Origin: Methylosinus sp. Ce-a6
GTDB lineage: Bacteria > Pseudomonadota > Alphaproteobacteria > Rhizobiales > Beijerinckiaceae
DNA length: 64,000 nucleotides
Direction of reading: 5' to 3'
NCBI RefSeq assembly: GCF_009811655.1
Contig: NZ_BGJX01000007.1
Span: forward strand, 62,001 to 126,000
Positions 55,658 to 64,000 of the stretch are shown one piece after another (within the stretch, counting starts at the first letter, position 1; the number at the start of each line of letters is the position of its first letter). The translations under genes and the position numbers were made by a program. The notes under the pieces were generated by a model. That model was not told the origin of the DNA. It saw only the letters and a list, made by a program, of their open reading frames with translations, and did not search any database.

Positions 55658-55945
55658 TCAAAAAGCGTCCGGCCAGCGTCGCGCTCCGTGAAAGATGCGC
55701 AGTATGTGTATGGTCTCGTTCTGCCCGCGATACGGAACAAGCAACGGGGTCTCCACGACGACGAATTCCCGCGTGCCGAAAACGCGGCCGGGACGTCCGA
55801 TGTGGGGAGCGTCGGGAAGCGTCGTTTCGAGCGTATCGACGAGATGTAAGACCATCCGCCGGGCGGCGACGGGATTATCGCGCGCGATATAGGCGCGGAT
55901 CGCCGCCAGATCGCCGAGCGCTTTTCGCGACCAGACGATTTTCAT
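55658..55945 (-). CDS. RelE/ParE family toxin
   Basis: 95 aa: MKIVWSRKALGDLAAIRAYI, ARDNPVAARRMVLHLVDTLE, HIGRPGRVFGTREFVVVETP, LLVPYRGQNETIHILRIFHG, ending ARRWPDAF. These are the ParE-type residues (R-P-G-R, Y-R, I-L-R-I-x-H-x-A-R-x-W-P). Its start overlaps the antitoxin stop by 4 nt. The fourth toxin gene of the window. Confidence 0.88.
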   Translation of the reverse strand: MKIVWSRKALGDLAAIRAYIARDNPVAARRMVLHLVDTLETTLPDAPHIGRPGRVFGTREFVVVETPLLVPYRGQNETIHILRIFHGARRWPDAF

Positions 55946-56226
55946 GGAGCGGGCGCTTCATCCGGCGTGTCCCATGACTCCACCCACTTCCGCACGTCTT
56001 CATGCGCGATCGCTTCGCCCGCGTCGATCGCTCGGATGGCCGCTCGAATTCCCTCGACTTGCCATTCATTGGCGTCGAGAAATTGAGCGATCGCTTCCGC
56101 TGCGAGGAAGGAACGGCTACGGCCAGTGCTCTCCGCGAGTTTCTCCAACCGCTCCTTGGTCGAGGCGTCGACGCGGACGGTGAAGGTTTCGCTCGCTTGG
56201 GCGCTGCTTTGTGCTTTCACGTACAC
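55942..56226 (-). CDS. ribbon-helix-helix (CopG/RHH) antitoxin
   Basis: 94 aa. RHH domain TFTVRVDASTKERLEKLAES, TGRSRSFLAAEAIAQFLDAN, followed by a toxin-binding region (RAAIRAIDAGEAIAHEDVRK, WVESWDTPDEAPAP). First gene of the pair; expected to repress its own promoter. The 292 bp beyond, to 56518, hold only palindromic repeats. Confidence 0.85.
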   Translation of the reverse strand: MYVKAQSSAQASETFTVRVDASTKERLEKLAESTGRSRSFLAAEAIAQFLDANEWQVEGIRAAIRAIDAGEAIAHEDVRKWVESWDTPDEAPAP

Positions 56227-56267
56227 ATCTTATCGCGAATGTGCGTTTGGGCAAGCGTGGGAGGAGG

Positions 56268-56403
56268 GCCGGGTCATGCCCGCGCTTGTCGCGGGCATCC
56301 GAGACAATTGCGACTCGCAGGGAGAGGAAGCGGCGTTGTTCCGCTCATGTTCCGACTTTCCTGAGCCGTCGCGGCGTGGATGGCCGCGACACGCGGGGCC
56401 ATG
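56268..56403. repeat. paired palindromes (TGCCCGCGCTTGTCGCGGGCA type)
   Basis: GGTCATGCCCGCGC...GCGGGCATCC at the left and GGATGGCCGCGAC...GGGGCCATGAC at the right form two hairpins that can also partly pair with each other. Related hairpins are common in alphaproteobacterial intergenic DNA. Located between the divergent antitoxin and chorismate mutase genes. Confidence 0.6.
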
Positions 56404-56518
56404 ACTCCGCTCGTGAACTTGGATACGGAGCCCTGAGCCCGCTCCCCCTCGCATTGCCTCCCGCGCCGCGCTGGCCTAAGACAGCCCACCGCCCTTTCCT
56501 TAAAGCCAGCCCGCGCCG

Positions 56519-57394
56519 ATGCGAGACGAATCTTTGCCGAAGATCGAGACCGAGACGCTCGCGGATCTGCGCGACGAGATCGACCGCATCGATCGCGAGA
56601 TGCATGGCCTGCTCATGCAGCGCGGCGAGATCATAGATCGGCTGATCGCGGTCAAAGGACCGAACGGGGCCTCCGCTTTTCGGCCCGATCGCGAGGCCCG
56701 GATGATGCGTGCGCTCGTCTCGCGGCACAGAGGCCTGCTGCCGGTCGATACGGTCGAGGGCATTTGGCGCATCATCGTCTCGACCTTCACCTATATGCAG
56801 GCCGAATACAGCGTCCACGCCGATGATTCCGGCGGCGACGCGGCCATGCGCGACAGCGCGCGCTTTCACTTCGGCTTCACCGTGCCCTATGTCGCCCATC
56901 ACGGCGCCGGCGCGGTCGTCGCGGCGGTGGCGGCCTCCAAGGGCGATCTCGGCATGTTGCGCTCCTCGGGCGCGCAGGAGGAGGGCGCCTGGTGGACGCG
57001 GCTCGTCGGCGTGGACGCGCCCAAGATCATCGCGCGCCTGCCTTTCGTCGAGCGGCCGAACCATCCGGCGGGCCTGCCCGTGCTGATCGTCGCCAAGCCG
57101 CTCGCCGAGGCCGCCTCGCAGGATATCGCCCTCCATGCGCTCTCGCTGCCGAAATGGCATCCGGCCGCGCCGGCGGCGATCGACGCGCTCGCCGGCGAAA
57201 TTCTCGCCACCGCGCCCTCCGCCGGCGAATTGTCGCTGCTCGTCGCCGCGCCCGGCCATGTCGGCGCCATGCAATTCGTGCAAGAGCTGGAGAGGGCTGG
57301 AGCGGGACGCGCGAGCGCCGCGCCGGTCGGCAGCCATGCGGCGCGTTTCGAATTGGACACGGCCCGCAGTGGCGTTTTTGTCCCGAGGAGTTGA
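56519..57394 (+). CDS. chorismate mutase (AroQ type) with C-terminal extension
   Basis: 291 aa. Residues about 12-100 form the AroQ helical domain ([79 protein letters not shown]), converting chorismate to prephenate. Residues about 110-290 ([40 protein letters not shown]) are a second domain I cannot name; it lacks visible prephenate dehydratase motifs. hisC and tyrC follow, completing a tyrosine branch: chorismate mutase, aminotransferase, dehydrogenase. Confidence 0.88.
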   Translation: MRDESLPKIETETLADLRDEIDRIDREMHGLLMQRGEIIDRLIAVKGPNGASAFRPDREARMMRALVSRHRGLLPVDTVEGIWRIIVSTFTYMQAEYSVHADDSGGDAAMRDSARFHFGFTVPYVAHHGAGAVVAAVAASKGDLGMLRSSGAQEEGAWWTRLVGVDAPKIIARLPFVERPNHPAGLPVLIVAKPLAEAASQDIALHALSLPKWHPAAPAAIDALAGEILATAPSAGELSLLVAAPGHVGAMQFVQELERAGAGRASAAPVGSHAARFELDTARSGVFVPRS

Positions 57395-57398
57395 CGAG

Positions 57399-58517
57399 AT
57401 GACGAAACCCGTCGTGCGGCCGAGCGTGCTGGCGATCGACGCCTATGTGCCCGGCAAGAGCGCCGCCCCCGGCGCCGCGCGCGTCTTCAAGCTCTCCGCC
57501 AATGAGACGCCGCTCGGGCCGTCGCCCAAGGCGATCGAAGCGCTGCGCGCCTTCGCGCCGAAAATCGCCGCCTATCCGGACGGCTCGGCGACGCGCCTGC
57601 GGCAGGCGATCGGCGCAGAGCTGGGGCTCGATCCCGAGCGCATCGTCTGCGGCGCGGGCTCGGACGATATTCTCGCTCTGCTCGCGCACGCCTTCATCGA
57701 GCCGGGCGACGAGGGAATCTACACGCAATACGGATTTCTCGAATATCGCATCGTCATTCTGGCGTCGGGAGGCGTTCCCGTCGTCGCGCCGGAGACGAAT
57801 TACAGAGCGAGCGTCGACGCTATTCTCGAGAAAGTGACCGCGCGCACGAAGATCGTGTTCGTCGCCAATCCGAACAATCCGACCGGAACCTATCTGCCGA
57901 AAGCGGAGATCCTGCGGCTCGCCGACGCGCTGCCGCCGCATGTCGTGCTCGTCATCGACGCGGCCTATGCCGAATATGTGCGCGCCGAGGATTATTCGCC
58001 GGCGCTCGAGCTCGCCGCGACGCGCGAGAATGTGGTGACGACGCGCACCTTCTCGAAGATCTACGGCCTCGCGGGGTTGCGGCTCGGCTGGGGCTATGGC
58101 TCGGCGCATATCATGGATGCGCTGAATCGCCTTCGCGGCCCCTTCAATGTGAGCAGCGCGGCGATCGAGGCGGGCATAGAGGCGGTGCAGGACAGAGCGC
58201 ATCTCGAGGCGGCGATCGCGCATAATGCGCGCTGGCTGCCGTTGCTGACGCGCGAGATCGCGGCGCTGGGGCTCGAGGTTCTGCCGAGCGTCGCCAATTT
58301 CATCGCCATCCGCTTTCCCGACGAGGCCGGACGCACGGCGGCGGACGCCGATCGCTTCCTCACCTCGCGCGGGCTGGTGCTGCGCGCGATCGGCGCTTAT
58401 GGAATGCCGCAATTTTTGCGGCTGACGATCGGCTCCGAGGAGGCCAATCGTCTCGTCGTGGAGGCGCTCGGCGAATTCACGGCGTCCTCGCGGGCGCCGC
58501 GGGCCGCGCATGGCTGA
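57399..58517 (+). CDS. hisC: histidinol-phosphate aminotransferase family
   Basis: 372 aa PLP enzyme. Start ATG at 57399 after a GAGGAG site. [83 protein letters not shown] lysine in [20 protein letters not shown], and [20 protein letters not shown]. Next to chorismate mutase and tyrC, it probably serves aromatic as well as histidinol-phosphate transamination, as proposed for this conserved group. Overlaps tyrC by 8 nt. Confidence 0.93.
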   Translation: MTKPVVRPSVLAIDAYVPGKSAAPGAARVFKLSANETPLGPSPKAIEALRAFAPKIAAYPDGSATRLRQAIGAELGLDPERIVCGAGSDDILALLAHAFIEPGDEGIYTQYGFLEYRIVILASGGVPVVAPETNYRASVDAILEKVTARTKIVFVANPNNPTGTYLPKAEILRLADALPPHVVLVIDAAYAEYVRAEDYSPALELAATRENVVTTRTFSKIYGLAGLRLGWGYGSAHIMDALNRLRGPFNVSSAAIEAGIEAVQDRAHLEAAIAHNARWLPLLTREIAALGLEVLPSVANFIAIRFPDEAGRTAADADRFLTSRGLVLRAIGAYGMPQFLRLTIGSEEANRLVVEALGEFTASSRAPRAAHG

Positions 58518-59445
58518 GGAGCGCGCGCCGATCTTCGAGAAAGTCGCGCTGATCGGCCTCGGCCTCATCGGCTCATCGATCGCGCGCGCCATTCGCGCCT
58601 ATGGCGCGGCGACGCGCATCGCCGCGAGCGACGCCTCGGAAGACGTGCTCGCGCGGGTGCGCGAGCTCGCCATAGCGGATGAGGCGACGTCCGATCTCGC
58701 GCAAGCCGCGAAGGGCGCCGATCTCGTCATTCTCTGCGTGCCGGTCGGCGCTTGCGGCGAGGTCGCGCGCGCGCTCGCGCCGCATCTCGAGACGGGCGCC
58801 ATTCTCTCCGACGTCGGCTCGGTGAAGGCGGCCATTGTCGCCGAGGTCGCGCCGCATGTGCCGGCGAGCGCGCATTTCATTCCGGCGCATCCGATCGCCG
58901 GCACCGAATATTCCGGGCCCGACGCGGGTTTTGCGACGCTCTTTCAGAATCGCTGGTGCATTCTGACGCCGCAGGACGGTTTCGACGGCGAGGCGGTGAA
59001 GAGGCTCTCGGAGTTTTGGAAGAGGCTCGGCGCCAATGTCGAGACGATGAGCGCCTCGCATCATGATCTGGTGCTCGCGGTGACGAGCCATCTGCCGCAT
59101 CTCATCGCCTATAATATCGTCGGCACGGCCGCGGATCTCGAGGAGGTCACGCAATCGGAAGTGATCAAATTCTCGGCGTCCGGCTTTCGCGATTTCACGC
59201 GCATCGCCGCTTCCGATCCGACCATGTGGCGCGATATTTTCTTGAACAATAGAGAGGCCGTGCTGGAGATGCTCGGCCGTTTCGACGAGGATCTGACGGC
59301 GCTGCGCCGCATGATCCGCACCGGCGACGGCGACGGCTTGTTCGCGCTGTTCACGCGCACGCGCGCGATCCGCCGCAGCATCATAGAGCAGGGGCAGGAC
59401 ACGGCGGCGCCGGACTTCGGCCGCGCCGCGCCGCGCGAGGATTGA
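58510..59445 (+). CDS. tyrC: prephenate/arogenate dehydrogenase
   Basis: 311 aa. NAD(P) loop [80 protein letters not shown], catalytic-region histidine in [20 protein letters not shown], and [20 protein letters not shown]. Makes hydroxyphenylpyruvate or tyrosine. The cyclohexadienyl dehydrogenase group (TyrC) is the best fit because of length and context. Confidence 0.92.
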   Translation: MAEERAPIFEKVALIGLGLIGSSIARAIRAYGAATRIAASDASEDVLARVRELAIADEATSDLAQAAKGADLVILCVPVGACGEVARALAPHLETGAILSDVGSVKAAIVAEVAPHVPASAHFIPAHPIAGTEYSGPDAGFATLFQNRWCILTPQDGFDGEAVKRLSEFWKRLGANVETMSASHHDLVLAVTSHLPHLIAYNIVGTAADLEEVTQSEVIKFSASGFRDFTRIAASDPTMWRDIFLNNREAVLEMLGRFDEDLTALRRMIRTGDGDGLFALFTRTRAIRRSIIEQGQDTAAPDFGRAAPRED

Positions 59446-59448
59446 CGC

Positions 59449-59595
59449 GGAGCGCCCCCTCTCCCCCGTAGCGGGCTATCGAATGCACACATTTTCCTCG
59501 CCCCCGCGACGTCATGGCCGGGACAAGCCCGGCCATGACGGCCACAGCGTCTCGCGATGTGTGAATCCGATAGCGCGTAGCGGGGGAGGGGGCTT
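59449..59595. repeat. C-rich palindromic repeat, copy 4, split by a 98-bp insertion
   Basis: Left half GCGCCCCCTCTCCCCCGTAG, right half GTAGCGGGGGAGGGGGC: one hairpin of the family at 1852-1977, interrupted in its loop by the element at 59476-59573. GTAGCGGG occurs on both sides of the insert and may be a target duplication. Confidence 0.75.
59476..59573. mobile_element. 98-bp MITE-like element, copy 2
   Basis: CTATCG...CGATAG, 17-bp imperfect terminal inverted repeats, 97 of 98 bases identical to the reverse complement of the copy at 49219-49316. Inserted in the loop of a different palindromic repeat. No coding capacity. Near-identity suggests recent movement or ongoing gene conversion. Confidence 0.85.
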
Positions 59596-59601
59596 CGCCG
59601 C

Positions 59602-60576
59602 CTAAATCAGCCCCATTACCTGCAGCGCGTCGAAAATCTCCTCGCGCCGTCTCTCCACCGCATCCTCGCCTTCGCGCACCGCCTCTTCCGTGCGGTCGAA
59701 TTCCAGAAGGCCGATATGGCCGACGCGCGGCGTGATGTGAACGTCGGGCGGGTCGCCGGCGAGGCGCGAGCGCGTCAAGCGGTCCTGCATGATGCTGAGC
59801 GAGGTCGTCATCACGCCGAAAATGCTCGGCCGGTCCGGATCGCGGCGGAAGACGCCGCGTGTCAAGCTCTCGGTGAGCGAGGCGACGAAGGGCTTCTGCT
59901 TCTCCTGCAGCAGCGTCACCGGATCGAAGCCCATGGTCGAAGGAATGCGCGCGGCGTCGCGCGACTTGCCGATGATGTCGGTGTTGAGATTGACGGCGAT
60001 GACGAGCTCGGCGCCCAGCGCGCGGCAGGCGGCGACGGGCAGCGGATCGACGAGCGCGCCGTCGGCCAGCCAACGCCCGTCCATCTCCATGGGCGGGAAC
60101 AGGCCCGGCAGAGAGAAGGAGGCGCGCAGCGCCTCGGCGAGATCGCCTTCTCGCAGCCAGATCTCATGGCCGGTCACGAGATCGGTCGCGACGGCGACGA
60201 AAGGCGTCGGCAATGTCTCGATGCGCATGGGCCCGAGCGCGCGGCGCAGCTCCATCAAGAGGCGATCGCCTTTGATGAGTCCGCCATAGCCGATCTGGAG
60301 ATCGAGATAGGAGACGATCTTGCGCTTGTCGAGCGAGCTCGCCCAGTTCTCCAATTCATCGAGCTTGCCGGCGAGGAAGCAGCCGCCGACGAGCGCGCCG
60401 GCCGAGGTTCCGGCGACGACGTCGAAGGAAACGCCCATGCGCGTCAGCGCCCGCAAAACGCCGATATGCGCCCAGCCGCGCGCCATGCCGGAGCTGAGCG
60501 CGAGCCCGATCTTGCGCCTGCCGAGCGGATGCGCCTTCGCGTCCGTCCGGGGCCGTTCCGTCGCTTCGTCCGTCAT
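59602..60576 (-). CDS. patatin-like phospholipase family protein
   Basis: 324 aa from the ATG at 60576 (GGAGC site). IGLALSSGMARGWAHIGVLR (oxyanion loop; the usual G-G-G is S-S-G), nucleophile serine in DVVAGTSAGALVGGCFLAGK, and catalytic aspartate in DGRWLADGALVDPLPVAACR (D-G-A). A C-terminal region (FDRTEEAVREGEDAVERRRE) is charged. Resembles bacterial RssA/YlbK-type patatins, cytoplasmic or membrane-associated lipid acyl hydrolases of unclear role. Divergent from the PAS kinase gene. Confidence 0.88.
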   Translation of the reverse strand: MTDEATERPRTDAKAHPLGRRKIGLALSSGMARGWAHIGVLRALTRMGVSFDVVAGTSAGALVGGCFLAGKLDELENWASSLDKRKIVSYLDLQIGYGGLIKGDRLLMELRRALGPMRIETLPTPFVAVATDLVTGHEIWLREGDLAEALRASFSLPGLFPPMEMDGRWLADGALVDPLPVAACRALGAELVIAVNLNTDIIGKSRDAARIPSTMGFDPVTLLQEKQKPFVASLTESLTRGVFRRDPDRPSIFGVMTTSLSIMQDRLTRSRLAGDPPDVHITPRVGHIGLLEFDRTEEAVREGEDAVERRREEIFDALQVMGLI

Positions 60577-60697
60577 CGTAGCTCCGGCTCTTTTCTTCTT
60601 CCCCCGCAATTCACATATCACCATTCACCGCCTTCGGGAGGCGCGACGGCGAAGACCAAGCCGTCACGCGAGAGGCGGGCGACGCGAGGGGAGCGCG

Positions 60698-61816
60698 ATG
60701 AGCGCCGAGACGATCGGATATGATCGCTATCGCGTGATGGTCGAAGCCTCGCCGGCGGCGATCCTCATCGTCGGCGAAGACGGGCGCATGCGCTATGTCA
60801 ATCGCGAGGCGGAGCTGCTGTTCGGCTACGCTCGCGCGGAATTGATCGGCCGTTCGGTCGAGCTGCTCACGCCGGCCGTCATTCGGCGACGCCACGCCGC
60901 CTTCCGCAAGCACTATTGGGCCGAGCCCTGCCGCCGCATGATGGGCGTCGCCCGTGAGATAAGGGCGCGACGGCGCGACGGCGGCGAATTTCCGGTCGAG
61001 ATCGGCCTCGCCCCGCTCGAGACGGAGAGCGGCCTGCTCGTCACCGCCACCGTCCTCGACATGAGCGAACGCCGCGAGGCGGAGCGGGCGCTCGCCGCGA
61101 GCGTCGCCGAATTGGAGCGCGCCAATGAGCGGCTCTGCCAATTCGCCTATGTGGCTTCGCTCGACCTGCAACAGCCTCTGGCGGAGATCGCCGCGCAATC
61201 GGCGCGGATCGAGGCCGCGATGACGGTCGGCGCTCTCGACGAGATCGCGCAGGCGAGCGCGCGGATGCGCCATGCGGCGATTCGCGCGCGCAAGCTCGTC
61301 GCCGATCTGCTCACCTATGCGCGAACCATCTATGGCGATCAGCAATTGGAGGTGCTGGAGCTGCGCGAGGAAGTGCAGTTCTCGCTCGCCGAGCTCGCGC
61401 ATTCGCTCGCCGCCGGCGAGACGCGGCTCGAGGTCGATCTTCCCGCCGCCGCTTTCGTCGGCGACCGCGCGCAATTCGCCTCGCTGATGCAGAACATCGT
61501 CGCCAACGCCGTCAAATATCGCAAGCCCGGCCGCCCGGCGGAGGTGACGATCGCGGCGACGCTGGAGGAGGGCGCGATCCATCTCTCCATCGTCGACAAG
61601 GGCGTCGGCTTCGAGCAGGAGTTCGCGGAGCGGATTTTCGAGCCCTTCAGCCGGCCCGCGGGCGGCGTGGAATATGCCGGCACGGGCATAGAGCTGGCGA
61701 TCTGCAAATCGATCGCGGATCGCCATGGCTGGGAGATAGCGGTCGAGTCGCGGCCAGGCGAGGGCGCCGCCTTTCGCTTCGCGATTCCGACGCTGTTCGC
61801 GACGTCGTCGCTGTGA
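60698..61816 (+). CDS. PAS sensor histidine kinase-like protein lacking the phospho-acceptor histidine
   Basis: 372 aa from the ATG at 60698. PAS domain at residues about 8-125 (MVEASPAAILIVGEDGRMRY, EAELLFGYARAELIGRSVEL, LDMSERREAERAL). The dimerisation helix reads QFAYVASLDLQQPLAEI where the family has FAYVASHDLQEPL: L155 (CTC at 61160-61162) replaces the histidine, one base from CAC. The catalytic domain keeps the N box (NIVANAVKYRKPG), G1 (DKGVGFEQEF) and FEPFSRP, but the G2 loop is GTGIELAICKSIADRHG with E332 in place of Gly. It probably cannot autophosphorylate; a pseudokinase or decaying gene. No response regulator adjoins. Confidence 0.88.
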   Translation: MSAETIGYDRYRVMVEASPAAILIVGEDGRMRYVNREAELLFGYARAELIGRSVELLTPAVIRRRHAAFRKHYWAEPCRRMMGVAREIRARRRDGGEFPVEIGLAPLETESGLLVTATVLDMSERREAERALAASVAELERANERLCQFAYVASLDLQQPLAEIAAQSARIEAAMTVGALDEIAQASARMRHAAIRARKLVADLLTYARTIYGDQQLEVLELREEVQFSLAELAHSLAAGETRLEVDLPAAAFVGDRAQFASLMQNIVANAVKYRKPGRPAEVTIAATLEEGAIHLSIVDKGVGFEQEFAERIFEPFSRPAGGVEYAGTGIELAICKSIADRHGWEIAVESRPGEGAAFRFAIPTLFATSSL

Positions 61817-61818
61817 AT

Positions 61819-61969
61819 CCTTCTCCCACGGAGTGAGAGAAGGTGGCTCGGCGAAGCCGGGTCCGATGAGGGCGCTTCGGATTCCACGGCCCCTCTTTGA
61901 CTCTCACGGACCCTCATCCGACCCTCGCTGACGCGAGGGCCACCTTCTCCTGCAGGCGGGAGAAGGAAG
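61819..61969. repeat. large palindromic repeat (CCTTCTCCC...GGGAGAAGG), copy 2
   Basis: Same layout as 40468-40639: hairpin ends, GTCCGATGAGGGC on the left, CCCTCATCCGACCC and a TCGCTGACGCGAGGGCCACC block on the right. Between the convergent kinase-like and FAD enzyme genes. Confidence 0.75.
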
Positions 61970-61987
61970 GCGCGAAATTTTTTTGAT

Positions 61988-63334
61988 TCAGCCCAGTCGG
62001 GAGGCCGTCTCGCGCAGATGGGCGAAGGCGCCGCGCGCCGCGTCGGCGAGGGCCTCCGGTCCGCGTGGACGCTTGCCGCGCATGCGCGGCTCCTTGGGCG
62101 TCTCGCGGCGCATCAGCCGCGGCTGGGCGAGATGCGGAGCCACGCCCTCGCGCATCACCGCGCGGCGCAGCGGCCCCAGCGTCGTCATGGCGATGAAGCC
62201 GGCGCCGCGGATGAGATCGACCGGCAGATAGGGGATGATGAGGGAGCGGTTGAGCAGATCGACGCCATGGGTGCGCAAGCCGATGTCGGCCCGCCGATGC
62301 ATCTCATAGCGCGTCAGCGCGCGCGAGAGCTCCTTGGGATTGCGCAGATCGACGCTGGCGAGGCAGTCCTCGAGATCGGCGACGTCGCGCAGGCTGAGAT
62401 TGAGTCCCTGCGCGCCGATCGGCGGAAACACATGGCAAGTCTCGCCGACGAGCGCCAGGCGCGGCGCGGTGAGGCGCGACGCTTGCAGCCCGCCCATGCG
62501 GAACTCGCCTATGCCGCTCTCGATCGTGATCGCGCCGAGCTTCTCGCGCGAATAATCCTCCATCTCATATTGCAGCTCCGCGCGCGGCTTGGCGAGGCGG
62601 CGCTTGGCGTCGCGCGGGCTCATCAGCCAGACGAGGCTGGAGCGATGCTCCGCGCCCTCGCGCGACGGCAGCGGCACCAGAGTGAAGGGGCCGGAGCGCG
62701 TGTGAAATTCGGTCGAGACATTGTCGTGCGGCAGCTCATGGCGCAGCAGCGCGGTGAGCGCGACCTGCGGATAGGTCCATTCCTTCGTGTCTATGCCGGC
62801 GGCGGCGCGGGCCTTGCTCGCGCGCCCGTCCGCCGCCACGATGAAATCGGCCTCTATGCGGCGCCCGTCGGACAGGATCGCCGTGGCGCCGTCGTCCTCG
62901 AACTCATAATCGACGATGTCGCTCTCGACGATCTCGAAGCTCTGCGCGGCGCGGGCGTGCGCGAGCAGGATCCCGGTCAGCTCGTCATTGGAGACATTGA
63001 GCCCGAAAGCGGGAAGATCGATCTCCTCCGCGCGCATGACGAGATCCGGCACGGGGAGAAGCTGGTCCGTGTCGTCGATCATATGGATCGTCTCGATCGG
63101 ACAGGCGGCGGCGCGCACCTCGTCGAGCACGCCGATCGATTCGAGGAAGCGGAGCGAGGCCTCGAACAGCGCGACGGTGCGTCCGGGCAGGGGCTGCGGG
63201 AAGCGGCCGGCGAGCGTCACGCGCCAGCCCGCGGCGGCGAAGGCGAGGGCGGCGGCGATGCCGGTGGAGCCGGCGCCGGCGACGAGTATCTGCGTGTCGA
63301 TCGCGGGGCTCGCTCCCGCCAATGTCTCGGCCAT
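61988..63334 (-). CDS. FAD-dependent monooxygenase, ubiquinone-biosynthesis hydroxylase type
   Basis: 448 aa. N-terminal FAD loop TQILVAGAGSTGIAAALAFA, the central D-G-motif region FIVAADGRASKARAAAGIDT, and the second FAD motif LALVGETCHVFPPIGAQGLN followed by LSLRDVADLEDCL, corresponding to the G-D-A-A-H-x-x-P-P-x-G-x-G-x-N pattern of UbiH/UbiF/Coq6. A C-terminal extension of about 45 residues rich in Arg/Pro (RRETPKEPRMRGKRPRGPEA) is unusual. A role in ubiquinone ring hydroxylation is likely; which position cannot be told. Confidence 0.85.
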   Translation of the reverse strand: MAETLAGASPAIDTQILVAGAGSTGIAAALAFAAAGWRVTLAGRFPQPLPGRTVALFEASLRFLESIGVLDEVRAAACPIETIHMIDDTDQLLPVPDLVMRAEEIDLPAFGLNVSNDELTGILLAHARAAQSFEIVESDIVDYEFEDDGATAILSDGRRIEADFIVAADGRASKARAAAGIDTKEWTYPQVALTALLRHELPHDNVSTEFHTRSGPFTLVPLPSREGAEHRSSLVWLMSPRDAKRRLAKPRAELQYEMEDYSREKLGAITIESGIGEFRMGGLQASRLTAPRLALVGETCHVFPPIGAQGLNLSLRDVADLEDCLASVDLRNPKELSRALTRYEMHRRADIGLRTHGVDLLNRSLIIPYLPVDLIRGAGFIAMTTLGPLRRAVMREGVAPHLAQPRLMRRETPKEPRMRGKRPRGPEALADAARGAFAHLRETASRLG

Positions 63335-63528
63335 GTGCTTCGTCTCCGTGTTGCGTGCTTTCTACACCATGGGGACGGGAAGGCGAAGCGGGCCGGCGGC
63401 GGCTTTCCGTCGCTGCCCGAAATCAGTCGGCTGCGCCATGGCGGTCAATCCCTGGTCGCAATCGACGCGGATTTTTGCGAAGAGGCGCAAGAGACGAGTC
63501 ATTCGAAGAAGATCATGCGGAGAAGATC

Positions 63529-64000
63529 ATGGTGAAGGCCATTCGCATTTACGAAACGGGCGGGCCGCAGGTTCTGCGCTACGAGGAGGTCGAGCTGCCC
63601 CCGCCCGGGCCGGGCGAGGCGCAGATCGCGCAGAGGGCGATCGGCGTCAATTACATCGATATTTATCTGCGCGCCGGCTCTTACGCCGCCGATCTTCCCT
63701 TCGTTCCGGGCTATGAGGGCGCGGGCGAGGTGGTCGCGCTGGGCGAGGGCGTCGACGAATTCGAGATCGGCGATCGCGTCGCCTATGTCGGGCCGCTCGG
63801 CGGCTACGCCGAGGCGCGCAACATTGCCGCCGCTTCGCTGGTGAAGCTGCCCAAATCCTTCTCCTTCGAGACCGGCGCCTCGATGATGCTCAAAGGGCTC
63901 ACCGCGCAATATCTGCTGCGCCGCACGCATAAGGTGAAGGAGGGCGATCGCATTCTCGTCCATGCGGGGGCGGGCGGCGTCGGCCAATTGCTCTGCCAAT
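63529..64000 (+). CDS. quinone oxidoreductase (zeta-crystallin type), N-terminal part
   Basis: 157 codons visible, cut by the window end. Start ATG at 63529 with GGAG upstream. MVKAIRIYETGGPQVLRYEE, the MDR-family GVNYIDIYLRAGSYAADLPF, VPGYEGAGEVVALGEGVDEF, GDRVAYVGPLGGYAEARNIA, MMLKGLTAQYLLRRTHKVKE, and the start of the NADPH site ILVHAGAGGVGQLLCQ. No zinc-ligand cysteines are seen in the usual positions, as expected for QOR. Reduces quinones with NADPH. Divergent from the FAD monooxygenase gene. Confidence 0.92.
   Translation, partial: MVKAIRIYETGGPQVLRYEEVELPPPGPGEAQIAQRAIGVNYIDIYLRAGSYAADLPFVPGYEGAGEVVALGEGVDEFEIGDRVAYVGPLGGYAEARNIAAASLVKLPKSFSFETGASMMLKGLTAQYLLRRTHKVKEGDRILVHAGAGGVGQLLCQ

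Overview
The window reads as chromosome of a GC-rich alphaproteobacterium of the Rhizobiales type. This rests on several lineage-typical traits: an E1-beta pyruvate dehydrogenase subunit carrying its own lipoyl domain, a PopZ-family polar organiser, a type A RNase P RNA lying immediately before the division and cell-wall (dcw) cluster, the long FtsZ linker ending in a [17 protein letters not shown] tail, the chorismate mutase-hisC-tyrC trio, and many small palindromic interspersed repeats of kinds usual in Rhizobiales. A methanotroph-like genus (Methylosinus/Methylocystis) would fit, but nothing in the window proves it. No tRNA, rRNA operon, CRISPR array, prophage or intact insertion sequence was seen.

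Layout. 1-3.9 kb: NAD biosynthesis on the minus strand (nadA, a DUF4202 gene, nadB, then the start of nadC), with two matching palindromic operators ahead of nadA. 4-9.6 kb: an exported SH3 protein, pyrB, a small membrane protein, cysK with an Lrp-family regulator, an Rrf2 regulator and a PIMT-like methyltransferase. 9.7-17 kb: tolC, popZ, ftsB and the pyruvate dehydrogenase genes pdhA, pdhB and pdhC. pdhC lacks a lipoyl domain and is separated from pdhB by a frameshifted DUF29 gene. 17-20 kb: a hypothetical gene and priA. 20-25.9 kb: an accessory stretch with an AT-rich broken gene, a HEPN/MNT pair, ParDE, an AhpD-like protein, a LysR regulator and a divergent epoxide-hydrolase-like gene, with several near-identical short repeats between them.

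25.9-50.5 kb: a ketoacyl-ACP synthase, rnpB and the dcw cluster: rsmH, ftsL, ftsI, murE, murF, mraY, murD, ftsW, murG, murC, murB, ddl, ftsQ, ftsA, ftsZ and lpxC. Most junctions are start/stop overlaps, so it behaves as one or a few long transcripts. Three departures stand out: no mraZ before rsmH, a multi-spanning GT-C-like membrane protein after murB, and an AbrB/PemK toxin-antitoxin pair whose toxin gene overlaps ddl by 4 nt. 50.6-64 kb: a fatty acid hydroxylase-family membrane protein, degraded gene remnants, bamD (without a lipobox cysteine), recN, an SLT-domain lipoprotein, another toxin-antitoxin pair, the aromatic amino acid trio, a patatin, a PAS sensor kinase that has lost its phospho-acceptor histidine, a ubiquinone-hydroxylase-like FAD enzyme and the start of a quinone oxidoreductase.

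The most unusual mobile signal is a 98-bp element with 17-bp imperfect terminal inverted repeats. It is present twice (49219-49316 and 59476-59573, opposite orientation, one difference). Each copy sits in the loop of a different, older palindromic repeat, which suggests a small non-autonomous element that targets repeat hairpins.
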